From positions 1 to 64,000 of the forward strand of contig NZ_CYSR01000040.1 of assembly GCF_001458395.1 (NCBI RefSeq): a DNA stretch of 64,000 nt, in the 5' to 3' direction. Position numbers and translations under genes: made by a program. Origin of the DNA: Leisingera aquaemixtae (GTDB lineage Bacteria > Pseudomonadota > Alphaproteobacteria > Rhodobacterales > Rhodobacteraceae). The first letter of the stretch is position 1; every line of letters begins with the position of its first letter. The notes below the pieces were generated by a model that saw nothing but the letters and a program-made list of their open reading frames with translations, was not told where the DNA came from and ran no database searches. Shown here one piece after another: positions 57,089 through 64,000 of this stretch.

Positions 57089-57117
57089 GGCATATCAAAA
57101 TCCTGGGCGATCGTCAA
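57089..57117 (-). promoter_or_regulatory. Possible promoter of the RhlE-type helicase gene
   Basis: On the minus strand TTGACG and TATGCC are separated by 17 bases, which would leave a leader of roughly 90 bases. The -10 is imperfect. The remainder of the 56990-57257 gap holds no convincing gene. Confidence 0.35.
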
Positions 57118-57257
57118 TTAATGCTGGATTTTACAGTATTTTCGCCTGTGAACTATGCAGAAAGGAAACAAATCAGCCAGAATCCGGGCAGTGTTCTGCC
57201 AATTGCGGTGCTGCGGCCGGGCCGGCGAATCTGTTGGCGGCCGCAGCAGGACGCAGG

Positions 57258-57287
57258 AAAAACGCCCGGAGGGCCGGGCGTTTTTTG
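57258..57287. terminator. Bidirectional terminator at the end of prfC
   Basis: A perfect 12-bp stem (AAAAACGCCCGG with CCGGGCGTTTTT) and an AGGG loop directly abut the prfC stop codon. Confidence 0.85.
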
Positions 57288-58895
57288 TTAAACCATCATT
57301 TCCTTGGTCGCGGTCAGTTTCAGATCGGGGTAGTCGCGCACGACCCGGTCGATGTCCCACTGCAGCCGCGTCAGATAGACGATGTCGCCGTCGTGGTCAT
57401 GGGCGATGTGCTGCTTGTTGGCGTTGATGAACTTGTCCACCGCCGCCTTGTCGCCGCTGACCCAGCGTGCGCTGGTGAACTGGCTTGCCTCAAACCGCAC
57501 CGGCAGGCCGTATTCCATCTCGATCCGGCTCGCCAGCACCTCGAACTGCAGCTGGCCGACCACGCCGACGATGAAGCCGGAGCCGATCGAGGGTTTAAAC
57601 ACCTTGGCCGCGCCTTCCTCGGCAAACTGCATCAGTGCCTTTTCCAGGTGCTTGGCTTTCATCGGATCACCCGCGCGCACCGTCTGCAGCAGCTCCGGCG
57701 CAAAGGAGGGGATGCCGGTCACCCGGATCGCCTCGCCCTCGGTCAGCGTGTCGCCGATGCGCAGCTGGCCGTGGTTCGGGATGCCGATGATGTCGCCAGC
57801 CCAGGCTTCCTCGGCCAGCTCCCGGTCGGAGGCCAGGAACAGCACCGGGTTCGACACCGCCATCGGCTTCTTGGTGCGCACATGCGTCAGCTTCATGCCG
57901 CGCTTGAAATGGCCCGAGGCCACCCGCACAAAGGCCACCCGGTCGCGGTGCTTGGGGTCCATGTTGGCCTGCACCTTGAACACGAAACCGGCGACCTTCT
58001 TTTCTTCCGGGCTCACCTGGCGCGGCTCAGCCGACTGGGGCTGCGGCTCGGGGCCGTATTTGCCGATCCCGTCCATCAGCTCCTTGACGCCAAAGGAGTT
58101 GATCGCGGAGCCGAACCAGATCGGGGTCATGTGGCCTTCAAGCACCGACTGCGGGTCCAGCGCGGGCAGCAGCTCGCGCGCCATTTCGACCTCTTCCAGC
58201 AGCTTCTCAAGCAGGTGCTCCGGCACGTGTTCGGCCAGCTTGGGGTCGTCCAACCCGTTGATCTGGATACTTTCCGCCACCTTGTTACGGTCGGCGCGGT
58301 CCATCAGCTCCAGCCGGTCGCGCAGCATGTCGTAACAGCCGATGAAATCGCGGCCCACCCCGATGGGCCAGCTGGCGGGGGTCACGTCGATCGCCAGCAT
58401 CTCTTGGATTTCATCAATGATCTCAAAGGTGTCCCGGCTCTCGCGGTCCATCTTGTTACAGAAGGTCAGGATCGGCAGGTCGCGCAGGCGGCAGACCTCG
58501 AACAGCTTCTGGGTCTGGCTTTCCACGCCCTTGGCGCCGTCGATCACCATCACCGCCGCGTCCACCGCCGTGAGCGTGCGATAGGTGTCCTCGGAGAAAT
58601 CCGAGTGGCCCGGCGTGTCCACCAGGTTGAAGCGAAAGCCGCTGAAATCGAACGACATTGCGGATGCCGAGACGGAAATGCCGCGGTCCTTCTCCATCTG
58701 CATGAAGTCCGAGCGCGTGCGCCGCGCCTCGCCCTTGGCGCGCACCTGTCCGGCCATCTGAATCGCACCGCCATAGAGCAGGAACTTTTCAGTCAGCGTG
58801 GTCTTGCCGGCGTCCGGGTGCGAAATGATCGCAAAGGTCCGGCGCCGCGCAATTTCGGGCGGCAGTTCGGGGCGGTTTGCAGCGGTGTCCAACAT
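57288..58895 (-). CDS. prfC: Peptide chain release factor 3
   Basis: A 535-residue translational GTPase that removes RF1/RF2 from the ribosome after peptide release. G1 is HPDAGKTT (26-33), G2 lies in RGISVSASAM, G3 is DTPGHSDFSEDTY and G4 is CNKMDRE. The RF3-specific domains II and III follow, with KFINANKQHIAHDHDGD near the C-terminus. ATG 58895 is the family start; an upstream extension of 18 residues has no ribosome site. The second triple-GGTGCAC element lies about 45 bases upstream in the same orientation. Confidence 0.96.
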   Translation of the reverse strand: MLDTAANRPELPPEIARRRTFAIISHPDAGKTTLTEKFLLYGGAIQMAGQVRAKGEARRTRSDFMQMEKDRGISVSASAMSFDFSGFRFNLVDTPGHSDFSEDTYRTLTAVDAAVMVIDGAKGVESQTQKLFEVCRLRDLPILTFCNKMDRESRDTFEIIDEIQEMLAIDVTPASWPIGVGRDFIGCYDMLRDRLELMDRADRNKVAESIQINGLDDPKLAEHVPEHLLEKLLEEVEMARELLPALDPQSVLEGHMTPIWFGSAINSFGVKELMDGIGKYGPEPQPQSAEPRQVSPEEKKVAGFVFKVQANMDPKHRDRVAFVRVASGHFKRGMKLTHVRTKKPMAVSNPVLFLASDRELAEEAWAGDIIGIPNHGQLRIGDTLTEGEAIRVTGIPSFAPELLQTVRAGDPMKAKHLEKALMQFAEEGAAKVFKPSIGSGFIVGVVGQLQFEVLASRIEMEYGLPVRFEASQFTSARWVSGDKAAVDKFINANKQHIAHDHDGDIVYLTRLQWDIDRVVRDYPDLKLTATKEMMV

Positions 58896-58938
58896 GAGCG
58901 CGCGTATAGCAGGAATGCCGGAAGAGGCAAGAAAAACA

Positions 58939-58981
58939 GGGGGTGCCACGCGTGCACCCCCCCGTACACCCCCTGTGCACC
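58939..58981 (-). repeat. Triple GGTGCAC element, copy 2
   Basis: Read on the minus strand it contains GGTGCAC, GGTGTAC and GGTGCAC followed by GCGTGGCACCCCC. It aligns end to end with the element at 11139-11180. It lies upstream of prfC, pointing the same way. Confidence 0.6.
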
Positions 58982-59121
58982 GGGCGGCTGCCCTTTGAAA
59001 AGGTGTTGCGTTTCCTGCGCACGCCCCGCTTGCCGGGACTTAACCGGACTAGGGCAGGGTTGGGATCAGCGCGGGAGTGCCGCCCCGCTGCGAACCGCCG
59101 CCATCAAGGGGACGCCACGGG

Positions 59122-59484
59122 ATGCCCAGCAAGCAATATTACGACAATGAGATGCAGCTGGAGCTGGACGCGCTGCAGCAGAAGCTGCGCCGCGACTGGC
59201 TGGACAAGAGCCTGCCGGAGGATTGGGACGGCATCCTGAGCTGGGAGCGGCTGGACAAGCCCAAGACCCGGGTGACGATCCGGCTGGACGCGGACATGGT
59301 CAAATGGTTCCGCAAGCTGGGCCCGAACTATGGCCGCCGCATCAACTCGATCCTGCGGATCTACTGGCTGGCGCTGCTGGCCGGGCATATCCAGGCCCAT
59401 GACAAGGACAAAACGGTCCTGCGCATTGCCGCGCGGGCGCGGGAGATGCAGCGCGACCTGCAGAGGCGCGGGGTGGGGGAGTGA
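59122..59484 (+). CDS. BrnA-like antitoxin family protein without a toxin partner
   Basis: A 120-residue protein. The C-terminal half matches BrnA antitoxins, which carry a ribbon-helix-helix-like DNA-binding domain: TRVTIRLDADMVKWFRKLG and YGRRINSILRIYW. The N-terminal half (QYYDNEMQLELDALQQKLRR) is a charged helix replacing the usual short N-terminus. No BrnT toxin gene is found on either side; the upstream gene is prfC on the other strand. It is GC-rich like the chromosome and so does not belong to the adjoining low-GC island. Either an orphan DNA-binding regulator or a remnant of a toxin-antitoxin pair. Confidence 0.78.
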   Translation: MPSKQYYDNEMQLELDALQQKLRRDWLDKSLPEDWDGILSWERLDKPKTRVTIRLDADMVKWFRKLGPNYGRRINSILRIYWLALLAGHIQAHDKDKTVLRIAARAREMQRDLQRRGVGE

Positions 59485-59592
59485 GGGGGCGTCTAACTTA
59501 TTGAAAAACAGCTATAAGTGTATTGGGGGCTGGGCTTGCAAGCGCAGCAGGAACGTGCAATTAGCACTCTGCGTTCCTTAGGAGGTTGGGCG

Positions 59593-60627
59593 ATGACAAA
59601 AATTGTGTCTCTGTACAATAATAAGGGTGGCGTTGCGAAAACAACAACTCTGTTCAACATGTCGGTGCTGCTTTCCCAGCGAGGCAAGAAAGTGTTGCTT
59701 GTTGACTGCGACCCTCAATGCAATTGTACAGAATTGTTCTTCTGCTCGAGTGAAGATTTTGAAGATCCGGAGGTTCCCCTGCCTGGAACCAGTATTTACG
59801 AAGCACTTCGCCCTCGATTCGACGGTGATGCTTCTAGGGTTGATGCGCAAAAAGTGTCGTTGTCTGAGTCCTCGCTATACGACAATCTTTTCATTCTGAG
59901 AGGTGACATAAATTTCTCAAGAGCGGAGCAGTATTTTTCGAATGCCATCGCGCAGGCTGTAACGGAGTCAATACACGACAAAAACACCTACGCTGTTATG
60001 TCGAGGCTGCTGAGGGATCTTGGGGCATACCATGGGTTCGATTACATATTGTGTGATGTAGGCCCCAGCGCTGGTTCGATTACCAGGATGACAATTCTAT
60101 CTTGTGATGGAATTTTTGTCCCTACTGCGCCTGACAGGTTTTCGTTTCAAGCTGTTCAGGGGATGGGGGCAATTATGGGTGAGTGGTTGCAACGGCATGA
60201 AATGATTACGTCTACCTTTGCGCCATACGGAATCGATGCTTCCTTTTCCACCCCGGCATTCTATGGGGCAATTGTGAACAATTACAAGATTCATAAGGTG
60301 GGCAAAATGAAGGGTTCCTATCTGAAGTGGGAGGCAATGATTAGGGACAGTTTTATAGAAAACTTACTGTCTGGCGATGGGCGGAAGCTCCAAGTTAGTA
60401 ATCCGGAGTTAATGAAAAATCCGTTTGTTGCTTCCATTAGGGATGTTGGTCCTACAGCGCCGGTTGCACAAATTGTTGGAAAGGCGATCTTTGATATCGC
60501 CCAGAAAGATACGGCGCACGCAACACCTAGCGGAGATTTCTATCGAGGGTCTGTTTGGGCCGGTTGGGTTGAACGAATGGCTGAATATAAGCGTCAGATC
60601 GAAAGTATTGTTGAGGCAATTGTATGA
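59593..60627 (+). CDS. ParA/MinD-type P-loop ATPase of a low-GC accessory island
   Basis: A 344-residue ATPase of the ParA/Soj (AAA_31-like) group. The deviant Walker A is KGGVAKTTT (11-19) with the signature Lys11, the A' motif is VDCDPQCN (Asp38, Asp40), and Walker B is DYILCDVGPSAG (Asp155). The C-terminal third (about 230-344) is longer than in chromosomal ParA and carries YLKWEAMIRDSF and FYRGSVWAGWVERM segments without a known domain. A perfect AGGAGG precedes ATG 59593. No parB or parS was seen. Base composition is far lower in GC than neighbouring genes and codon use is AT-rich, indicating recent transfer. The stop overlaps the next gene (ATGA), so the two act together. Confidence 0.88.
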   Translation: MTKIVSLYNNKGGVAKTTTLFNMSVLLSQRGKKVLLVDCDPQCNCTELFFCSSEDFEDPEVPLPGTSIYEALRPRFDGDASRVDAQKVSLSESSLYDNLFILRGDINFSRAEQYFSNAIAQAVTESIHDKNTYAVMSRLLRDLGAYHGFDYILCDVGPSAGSITRMTILSCDGIFVPTAPDRFSFQAVQGMGAIMGEWLQRHEMITSTFAPYGIDASFSTPAFYGAIVNNYKIHKVGKMKGSYLKWEAMIRDSFIENLLSGDGRKLQVSNPELMKNPFVASIRDVGPTAPVAQIVGKAIFDIAQKDTAHATPSGDFYRGSVWAGWVERMAEYKRQIESIVEAIV

Positions 60628-61316
60628 GTGGAGCAGCTACGCCACACGCATTCGTATCGCTTCTTGATGTTCTGGGATACCGGAACAAGATACACAGTGA
60701 TCGGGAGAACGGACGAGAAGAATTTAAAGATAATTTACTATCTTCCCTTTCAGTTCTTAGCTCTATTAATGAAATGGAGATGAGTTACCAGGCGATCAGT
60801 GACACAATTATTTTCTCAGCAATTGGAAGCTCTGGGTTTGAAAAGTTTTTGAAGCACAATTCTGATGTGCACCTTTCTTTCTTGAGGAATGGTCTATTTG
60901 TGCGTGGTGGAATTTCGTTCGCTCCCCACTTTAAATCTGGTTCCCTTACTTATAGCCACGCTCTGCCGATTTCCTATGAAATAGAGCAGAGGCAAGCGGT
61001 TTATCCAAGGATTGTAATAGACAGGAATATCATTGAAATGTTGAAGCCGGGCGGATTGCTTGCGGACCAATCTGCATCAATTACTTCACAGGAATTGATT
61101 TGTGAGGAAAATGGTGTATTTTTCCTAAACTTTGTTGGCAGTGATCTGAAAGATTACTACGATCTTTCACGTGAAATATATGAAAGCGATAGGGAGTTTC
61201 TGCAGGGCAAAGAGCATGAGCTTGCAAAGCATAGATGGCTTCAGAATTTCATTGTTTCAATGTCGGGCAAAAAATTGAATCCCTATATTGCACCTGTTCG
61301 GGTTTTTAAGTCCTGA
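60624..61316 (+). CDS. Uncharacterised protein with class III nucleotidyl-cyclase-like landmarks
   Basis: A 230-residue cytosolic protein with no signal or membrane segment. The N-terminal HAFVSLLDVLGYRNKI resembles the metal-binding FxDIxGF turn of class III cyclases (Asp15). AISDTIIFSA places a second acidic residue (Asp60) 45 residues later, close to the spacing between the two metal aspartates in that superfamily. VRGGISFA (94-100) and ISYEIEQRQAVYPRIVID (116-133) continue the resemblance. Activity is not established: the canonical transition-state Asn/Arg pair is not obvious. The gene is low in GC and overlaps the ParA-type gene by four bases. Confidence 0.7.
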   Translation: MSGAATPHAFVSLLDVLGYRNKIHSDRENGREEFKDNLLSSLSVLSSINEMEMSYQAISDTIIFSAIGSSGFEKFLKHNSDVHLSFLRNGLFVRGGISFAPHFKSGSLTYSHALPISYEIEQRQAVYPRIVIDRNIIEMLKPGGLLADQSASITSQELICEENGVFFLNFVGSDLKDYYDLSREIYESDREFLQGKEHELAKHRWLQNFIVSMSGKKLNPYIAPVRVFKS

Positions 61317-61355
61317 AGGAGGATTTCCTTAACTCCGGCCGTCTGAATGGAAGTT

Positions 61356-62381
61356 TTACCGCAACGACGCCCGCTTCAAGAGCCCCACCGCATCCGGCCT
61401 GTTCAGCAGCGACCGGCTCACATCCAGCCCATGCGCGCCGCGCTTGTGGGCGGCGGGCAGGGGGGCGTGCGGGTGTCCTGCGCGCGTGATCCAGATATCC
61501 TCCGGCAGCGCCGGGCGGGTGACCGGGTCGAGGAAAGTGCTCTCGGCGGCGATGCCCTCGGCGTAGATGATGTGGTGGCGGTCGAACAGGATCTGGAAGT
61601 AATCGGCAAAGCCGCCGTCCAGCACCACCACGCTGTCGCCGTTCACCAGGTCGCGGGCGCGGACCAGGATCTCGGGCGCGCCGGCGCCGATCTCGTCGCT
61701 GCGCTGGTAGACCATCAGCCGGTGGCCGGGGCTGACGATCAGGTCGCGGGCGTTGTTCAGGGCGCCCTTGCGGATCAGGACCGGGGCCAGATCGCCGACC
61801 GCGCGCAGGGTGGACTGGCCGACCCAGCGCACCTCCTGGATGCCGTCGTCGCGGGTCAGGACGCGGTCGCCGGGGCGCATGTCCTCGATCGGGCGCTGCG
61901 CGCCGGTGGACAGCGTGATGCGGGTGCCGCGGGTGAAGGAGACGCAGGCCGATTGCGCCAGCTTGCGCCGGGCGGGCTCGCGCACCGCCTTGACCAGCGT
62001 GTAGGGCACCTGCGGCTGCAGGGGCGCCAGCGGCACCAGGTAGATGGCGGCGATATAGCCCTCGGCATCGGCCTCGACCAGCACCAGGATCTCGGTGTTG
62101 GGGCCGCGGTCGGGCATCAGGGTCAGCAGGCAATCCAGGTGCAGCGCGGCGCCGGGGGTGCCAAGCGCGGAGGCCTCCGCCACAGAGAGGCTGCCGTCGT
62201 GACCGGCGGCGATGCCCAGCCGCTGCGGCGCGGAGGCGGCGTCCAGCATGTAGACGTCATCCAGCACCAGATCCTCAAGCACGCCCAGCGGGTCGCCGGC
62301 GTTGGCACCGTATTCGACGCGGAAATGCTCGGCCAGGCAGGCCTGGACGGAGGTGTGGCTGGCAGTCAAGGTCTGTCCCAT
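61356..62381 (-). CDS. Hint-domain protein (Hint_2 type)
   Basis: A 341-residue protein. Residues 1-140 form a beta-rich N-terminal domain without a recognised family. Residues 145-300 are a Hint (hedgehog/intein) domain: Cys146 in SACVSFTRGTRI is the presumed splicing or cleavage nucleophile, PIEDMRPGDRVLTRDDG and EVRWVGQSTL follow, and His220 is in VSPGHRLMV. The C-terminal His-Asn and an extein are missing, so autocleavage rather than splicing would be expected. Such proteins are frequent and unexplained in roseobacters. ATG 62381 lacks a clear ribosome site; GTG 62405 is an alternative. GC content is high, unlike the island next to it. Confidence 0.85.
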   Translation of the reverse strand: MGQTLTASHTSVQACLAEHFRVEYGANAGDPLGVLEDLVLDDVYMLDAASAPQRLGIAAGHDGSLSVAEASALGTPGAALHLDCLLTLMPDRGPNTEILVLVEADAEGYIAAIYLVPLAPLQPQVPYTLVKAVREPARRKLAQSACVSFTRGTRITLSTGAQRPIEDMRPGDRVLTRDDGIQEVRWVGQSTLRAVGDLAPVLIRKGALNNARDLIVSPGHRLMVYQRSDEIGAGAPEILVRARDLVNGDSVVVLDGGFADYFQILFDRHHIIYAEGIAAESTFLDPVTRPALPEDIWITRAGHPHAPLPAAHKRGAHGLDVSRSLLNRPDAVGLLKRASLR

Positions 62382-62585
62382 AAGCGGCGTGTGTTTCGTT
62401 TCCACTGTGAACCCGCGCGGGGCGCTGTCCAATAGATCTGCTGCAGGAATGTGGCAGAAAGCGGTCCGGAAGGGGCTGATTTTCCGGCGGTTTGACGATT
62501 GGCGCGGAGGGCGCGGGGCTGGTCTTCGCCGGGCAGGCGGTGCAAGCTCTGCGGCGACTGAAAAGATTCCCGAGGGAGGACGGCA

Positions 62586-63365
62586 ATGGATCTGGGTATT
62601 TCGGGCAAGCGCGCGCTGGTTTGCGCCAGCAGCAAGGGGCTGGGGCTGGGCTGCGCCGAGGCGCTGGCGGAGGCGGGTGTGAACCTGGTGATGAACGCCC
62701 GCGGGGCAGAGGCATTGGAGGCGTCGGCGCAGGCGATCCGCGACGCCTATGGCGTCAATGTGGTAACAGTGGCCGCCGATGTGACCACGCCGGAGGGCCA
62801 GCAGAAGGTGCTGGAGGCGGCTGAGGGCGTGGACATCCTGGTCACCAATGCGGGCGGGCCGCCGCCGGGCCTGTGGACCGACTGGGACCGCGAGGATTTC
62901 ATCAAGGCGCTGGACGCCAACATGCTGACCCCGATTGCGCTGATCAAGGCGCTGGTCCCGGGCATGATCGAGCGCGGCTGGGGCCGGGTGGTCAATATCA
63001 CCTCGGTCTCGGTCAAGTCGCCGGTCCCGGTGCTGGGGCTGTCGAACGCGGCGCGGGCGGGCCTCACCGGCTATGTCGCGGGCACTGCGCGGCAGGTGGC
63101 GGGCAAGGGCGTCATTATGAACAACCTGCAGCCGGGCCTCCATGCCACCGACCGGGCCGAAGCGCTGGACGGCGGCGCGGCCAAGGCGCAGGGCATTTCG
63201 GTGGAGGACGCCAAGAAGCAGCGCTGCGCCACCATCCCGGCGGGCCGCTATGGCACCCGTCAGGAGTTCGGCGCCACCTGCGCCTTCATGTGCTCGCAGC
63301 ATGCGGGCTTCATGGTCGGGCAGAACATCCTGCTGGACGGCGGCGCCACCAACACCACGATGTAA
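62586..63365 (+). CDS. SDR family oxidoreductase lacking the classical Tyr/Lys pair
   Basis: A 259-residue Rossmann-fold SDR. The cofactor loop is ASSKGLGLG (14-22) instead of TGxxxGxG, and TNAGGPPPG replaces NNAG. Ser140 (NITSVSVKSP) occupies the catalytic Ser position, but at the YxxxK site the protein reads LSNAARAG: Ser153/Arg157 (or Asn154) stand where Tyr and Lys belong. This belongs to a known divergent branch annotated as 3-oxoacyl-ACP reductase-like whose chemistry is unclear. GGGAGGA precedes the ATG. The AlkC-like gene follows 10 bases later. Confidence 0.88.
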   Translation: MDLGISGKRALVCASSKGLGLGCAEALAEAGVNLVMNARGAEALEASAQAIRDAYGVNVVTVAADVTTPEGQQKVLEAAEGVDILVTNAGGPPPGLWTDWDREDFIKALDANMLTPIALIKALVPGMIERGWGRVVNITSVSVKSPVPVLGLSNAARAGLTGYVAGTARQVAGKGVIMNNLQPGLHATDRAEALDGGAAKAQGISVEDAKKQRCATIPAGRYGTRQEFGATCAFMCSQHAGFMVGQNILLDGGATNTTM

Positions 63366-63375
63366 GGAGCGCCGC

Positions 63376-64000
63376 ATGGCCAGCGGGTTTTCCCTGAAGG
63401 ACCAGCTGTTCAACCGCGGCAAGGTCCGCTATCTGGCGGGCCTTTTTTCCGCGGCTGAGGCTGGGTTTGATGCAGAGGCTTTTGAGGCCCAGGTGATGGC
63501 GGAGCTGCCGGCGCTGGAGCTGAAGCAGCGAATCGCGCTGATTGCGCAGGTGCTGGCGGACCATCTGCCCGCGGCGCTGCCGGACGCCGCACCTGTTCTT
63601 TTGCGGGCGCTGCCGCCGCCGCTGGATCCCGGCAAGACGGACGATGATTTCGGCGATTTCATCTTTGCCCCCTTGGGGGAGTATGTCGCCGCGCGGGGCC
63701 TTGAGGCGCACCGGGATCTGTCGCTGGACATGCTGGAGGAAATCACCCAGCGGTTTTCGATGGAATGGGCGATCCGGCCTTTCCTGAACCGCTGGCCGGA
63801 TGAGGTGCTGGCACGGATGCAGGACTGGGCTGGGCACAGCAGCTATCACGTGCGGCGGCTGGTCAGCGAGGGCACCCGCCCGCGGCTGCCCTGGGGCGAG
63901 TCGGTTGGCCTTGCGCTCGACGCCCCGCTGCCGCTTTTGGACCGGCTGCATGGCGATGGCGCCCGCTTTGTCACCCGTTCGGTCGCCAATCATCTGAACG
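63376..64000 (+). CDS. DNA alkylation repair protein, AlkC-like (3' end beyond the window)
   Basis: The first 208 residues are present, open at the right edge. The start MASGFSLKDQLFNRGKVRYL and the later DWAGHSSYHVRRLVSEGTRP and RLPWGESVGLALD match the AlkC branch of HEAT-like alkyl-purine DNA glycosylases. The conserved SSYHVRRLxSEG(T/S)RPRLPW block is intact. It probably forms an operon with the preceding SDR gene. This is the second alkylation-repair HEAT protein in the window. Length and C-terminus cannot be judged. Confidence 0.85.
   Translation, partial: MASGFSLKDQLFNRGKVRYLAGLFSAAEAGFDAEAFEAQVMAELPALELKQRIALIAQVLADHLPAALPDAAPVLLRALPPPLDPGKTDDDFGDFIFAPLGEYVAARGLEAHRDLSLDMLEEITQRFSMEWAIRPFLNRWPDEVLARMQDWAGHSSYHVRRLVSEGTRPRLPWGESVGLALDAPLPLLDRLHGDGARFVTRSVANHLN

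Noticed and set aside
56983-57291. 102-codon plus-strand frame upstream of the helicase gene
   Set aside because: It overlaps the helicase start region and the prfC terminator and shows no domain. The area is better explained as the helicase leader and promoter.
59485-61355. Plasmid partition locus or integrated element with attachment sites
   Set aside because: No parB, parS, replication, integrase or transposase gene and no clear flanking direct repeats were found, so it is reported only as a low-GC two-gene insert.

Overview
The window is a chromosomal segment of a high-GC alphaproteobacterium, almost certainly of the Roseobacter group (Rhodobacteraceae). The evidence is the gene content: an NADH dehydrogenase (nuo) operon interleaved with small Rhodobacteraceae-type genes (DUF5337- and DUF5333-like proteins, a MAPEG protein, lipoproteins), a nuoE with a long C-terminal extension, nuo followed by birA-coaX-RNase J, a Hint-domain protein and an RSP_7527-like micro-protein. 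I cannot fix the genus; Leisingera, Phaeobacter and Ruegeria relatives are all plausible. No rRNA, tRNA, CRISPR array, integrase or IS element was recognised.

Layout. 1-3.0 kb: the 3' end of pntB, a DUF3422 membrane protein and a convergent YeeE/YedE sulfur transporter. 3.2-13.7 kb: a peptide/opine-type ABC transporter (binding protein and two permeases leftward; a fused double ATPase rightward) next to an SDR, an ArgE-like deacetylase and two tandem M20 amidohydrolases, which together look like an uptake and deacylation locus for peptides or N-acyl amino acids. 13.8-24.2 kb: housekeeping genes, namely an LPS-core glycosyltransferase with waaA, moaA, an AlkD-like repair protein, glmS-glmU (UDP-GlcNAc supply), a HAD phosphatase, a DegT aminotransferase and CreA. 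24.3-34.1 kb: an SH3-domain protein, then the leucine/isovalerate catabolic cluster (isovaleryl-CoA dehydrogenase, acyl-CoA ligase, both methylcrotonyl-CoA carboxylase subunits, HMG-CoA lyase, methylglutaconyl-CoA hydratase), split by an ompW gene on the opposite strand.

34.3-51.7 kb: the complete 14-gene nuoA-N operon in canonical order, with six non-core genes between the core genes. It has a good sigma-70-like promoter upstream and a strong terminator after nuoN. 51.8-55.0 kb: birA, coaX and RNase J. 55.2-59.5 kb: a 59-residue micro-protein, an RhlE-type DEAD-box helicase, release factor 3 and an orphan BrnA-like antitoxin.

59.5-61.3 kb is the only clear accessory insert. It is a roughly 1.8-kb low-GC island (47-48% GC in the four 60-base stretches I counted, in a GC-rich surrounding) with two translationally coupled genes: a ParA-type ATPase and a protein with class III nucleotidyl-cyclase-like landmarks. 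This is the best candidate for an undescribed system. 61.4-64.0 kb: a Hint-domain protein, an atypical SDR lacking the classical Tyr/Lys pair, and an AlkC-like DNA repair gene cut by the window end.

Two repeat classes recur between genes: a Roseobacter-type intergenic element (five copies) and a 42-43 bp element with three GGTGCAC-type repeats (two copies).
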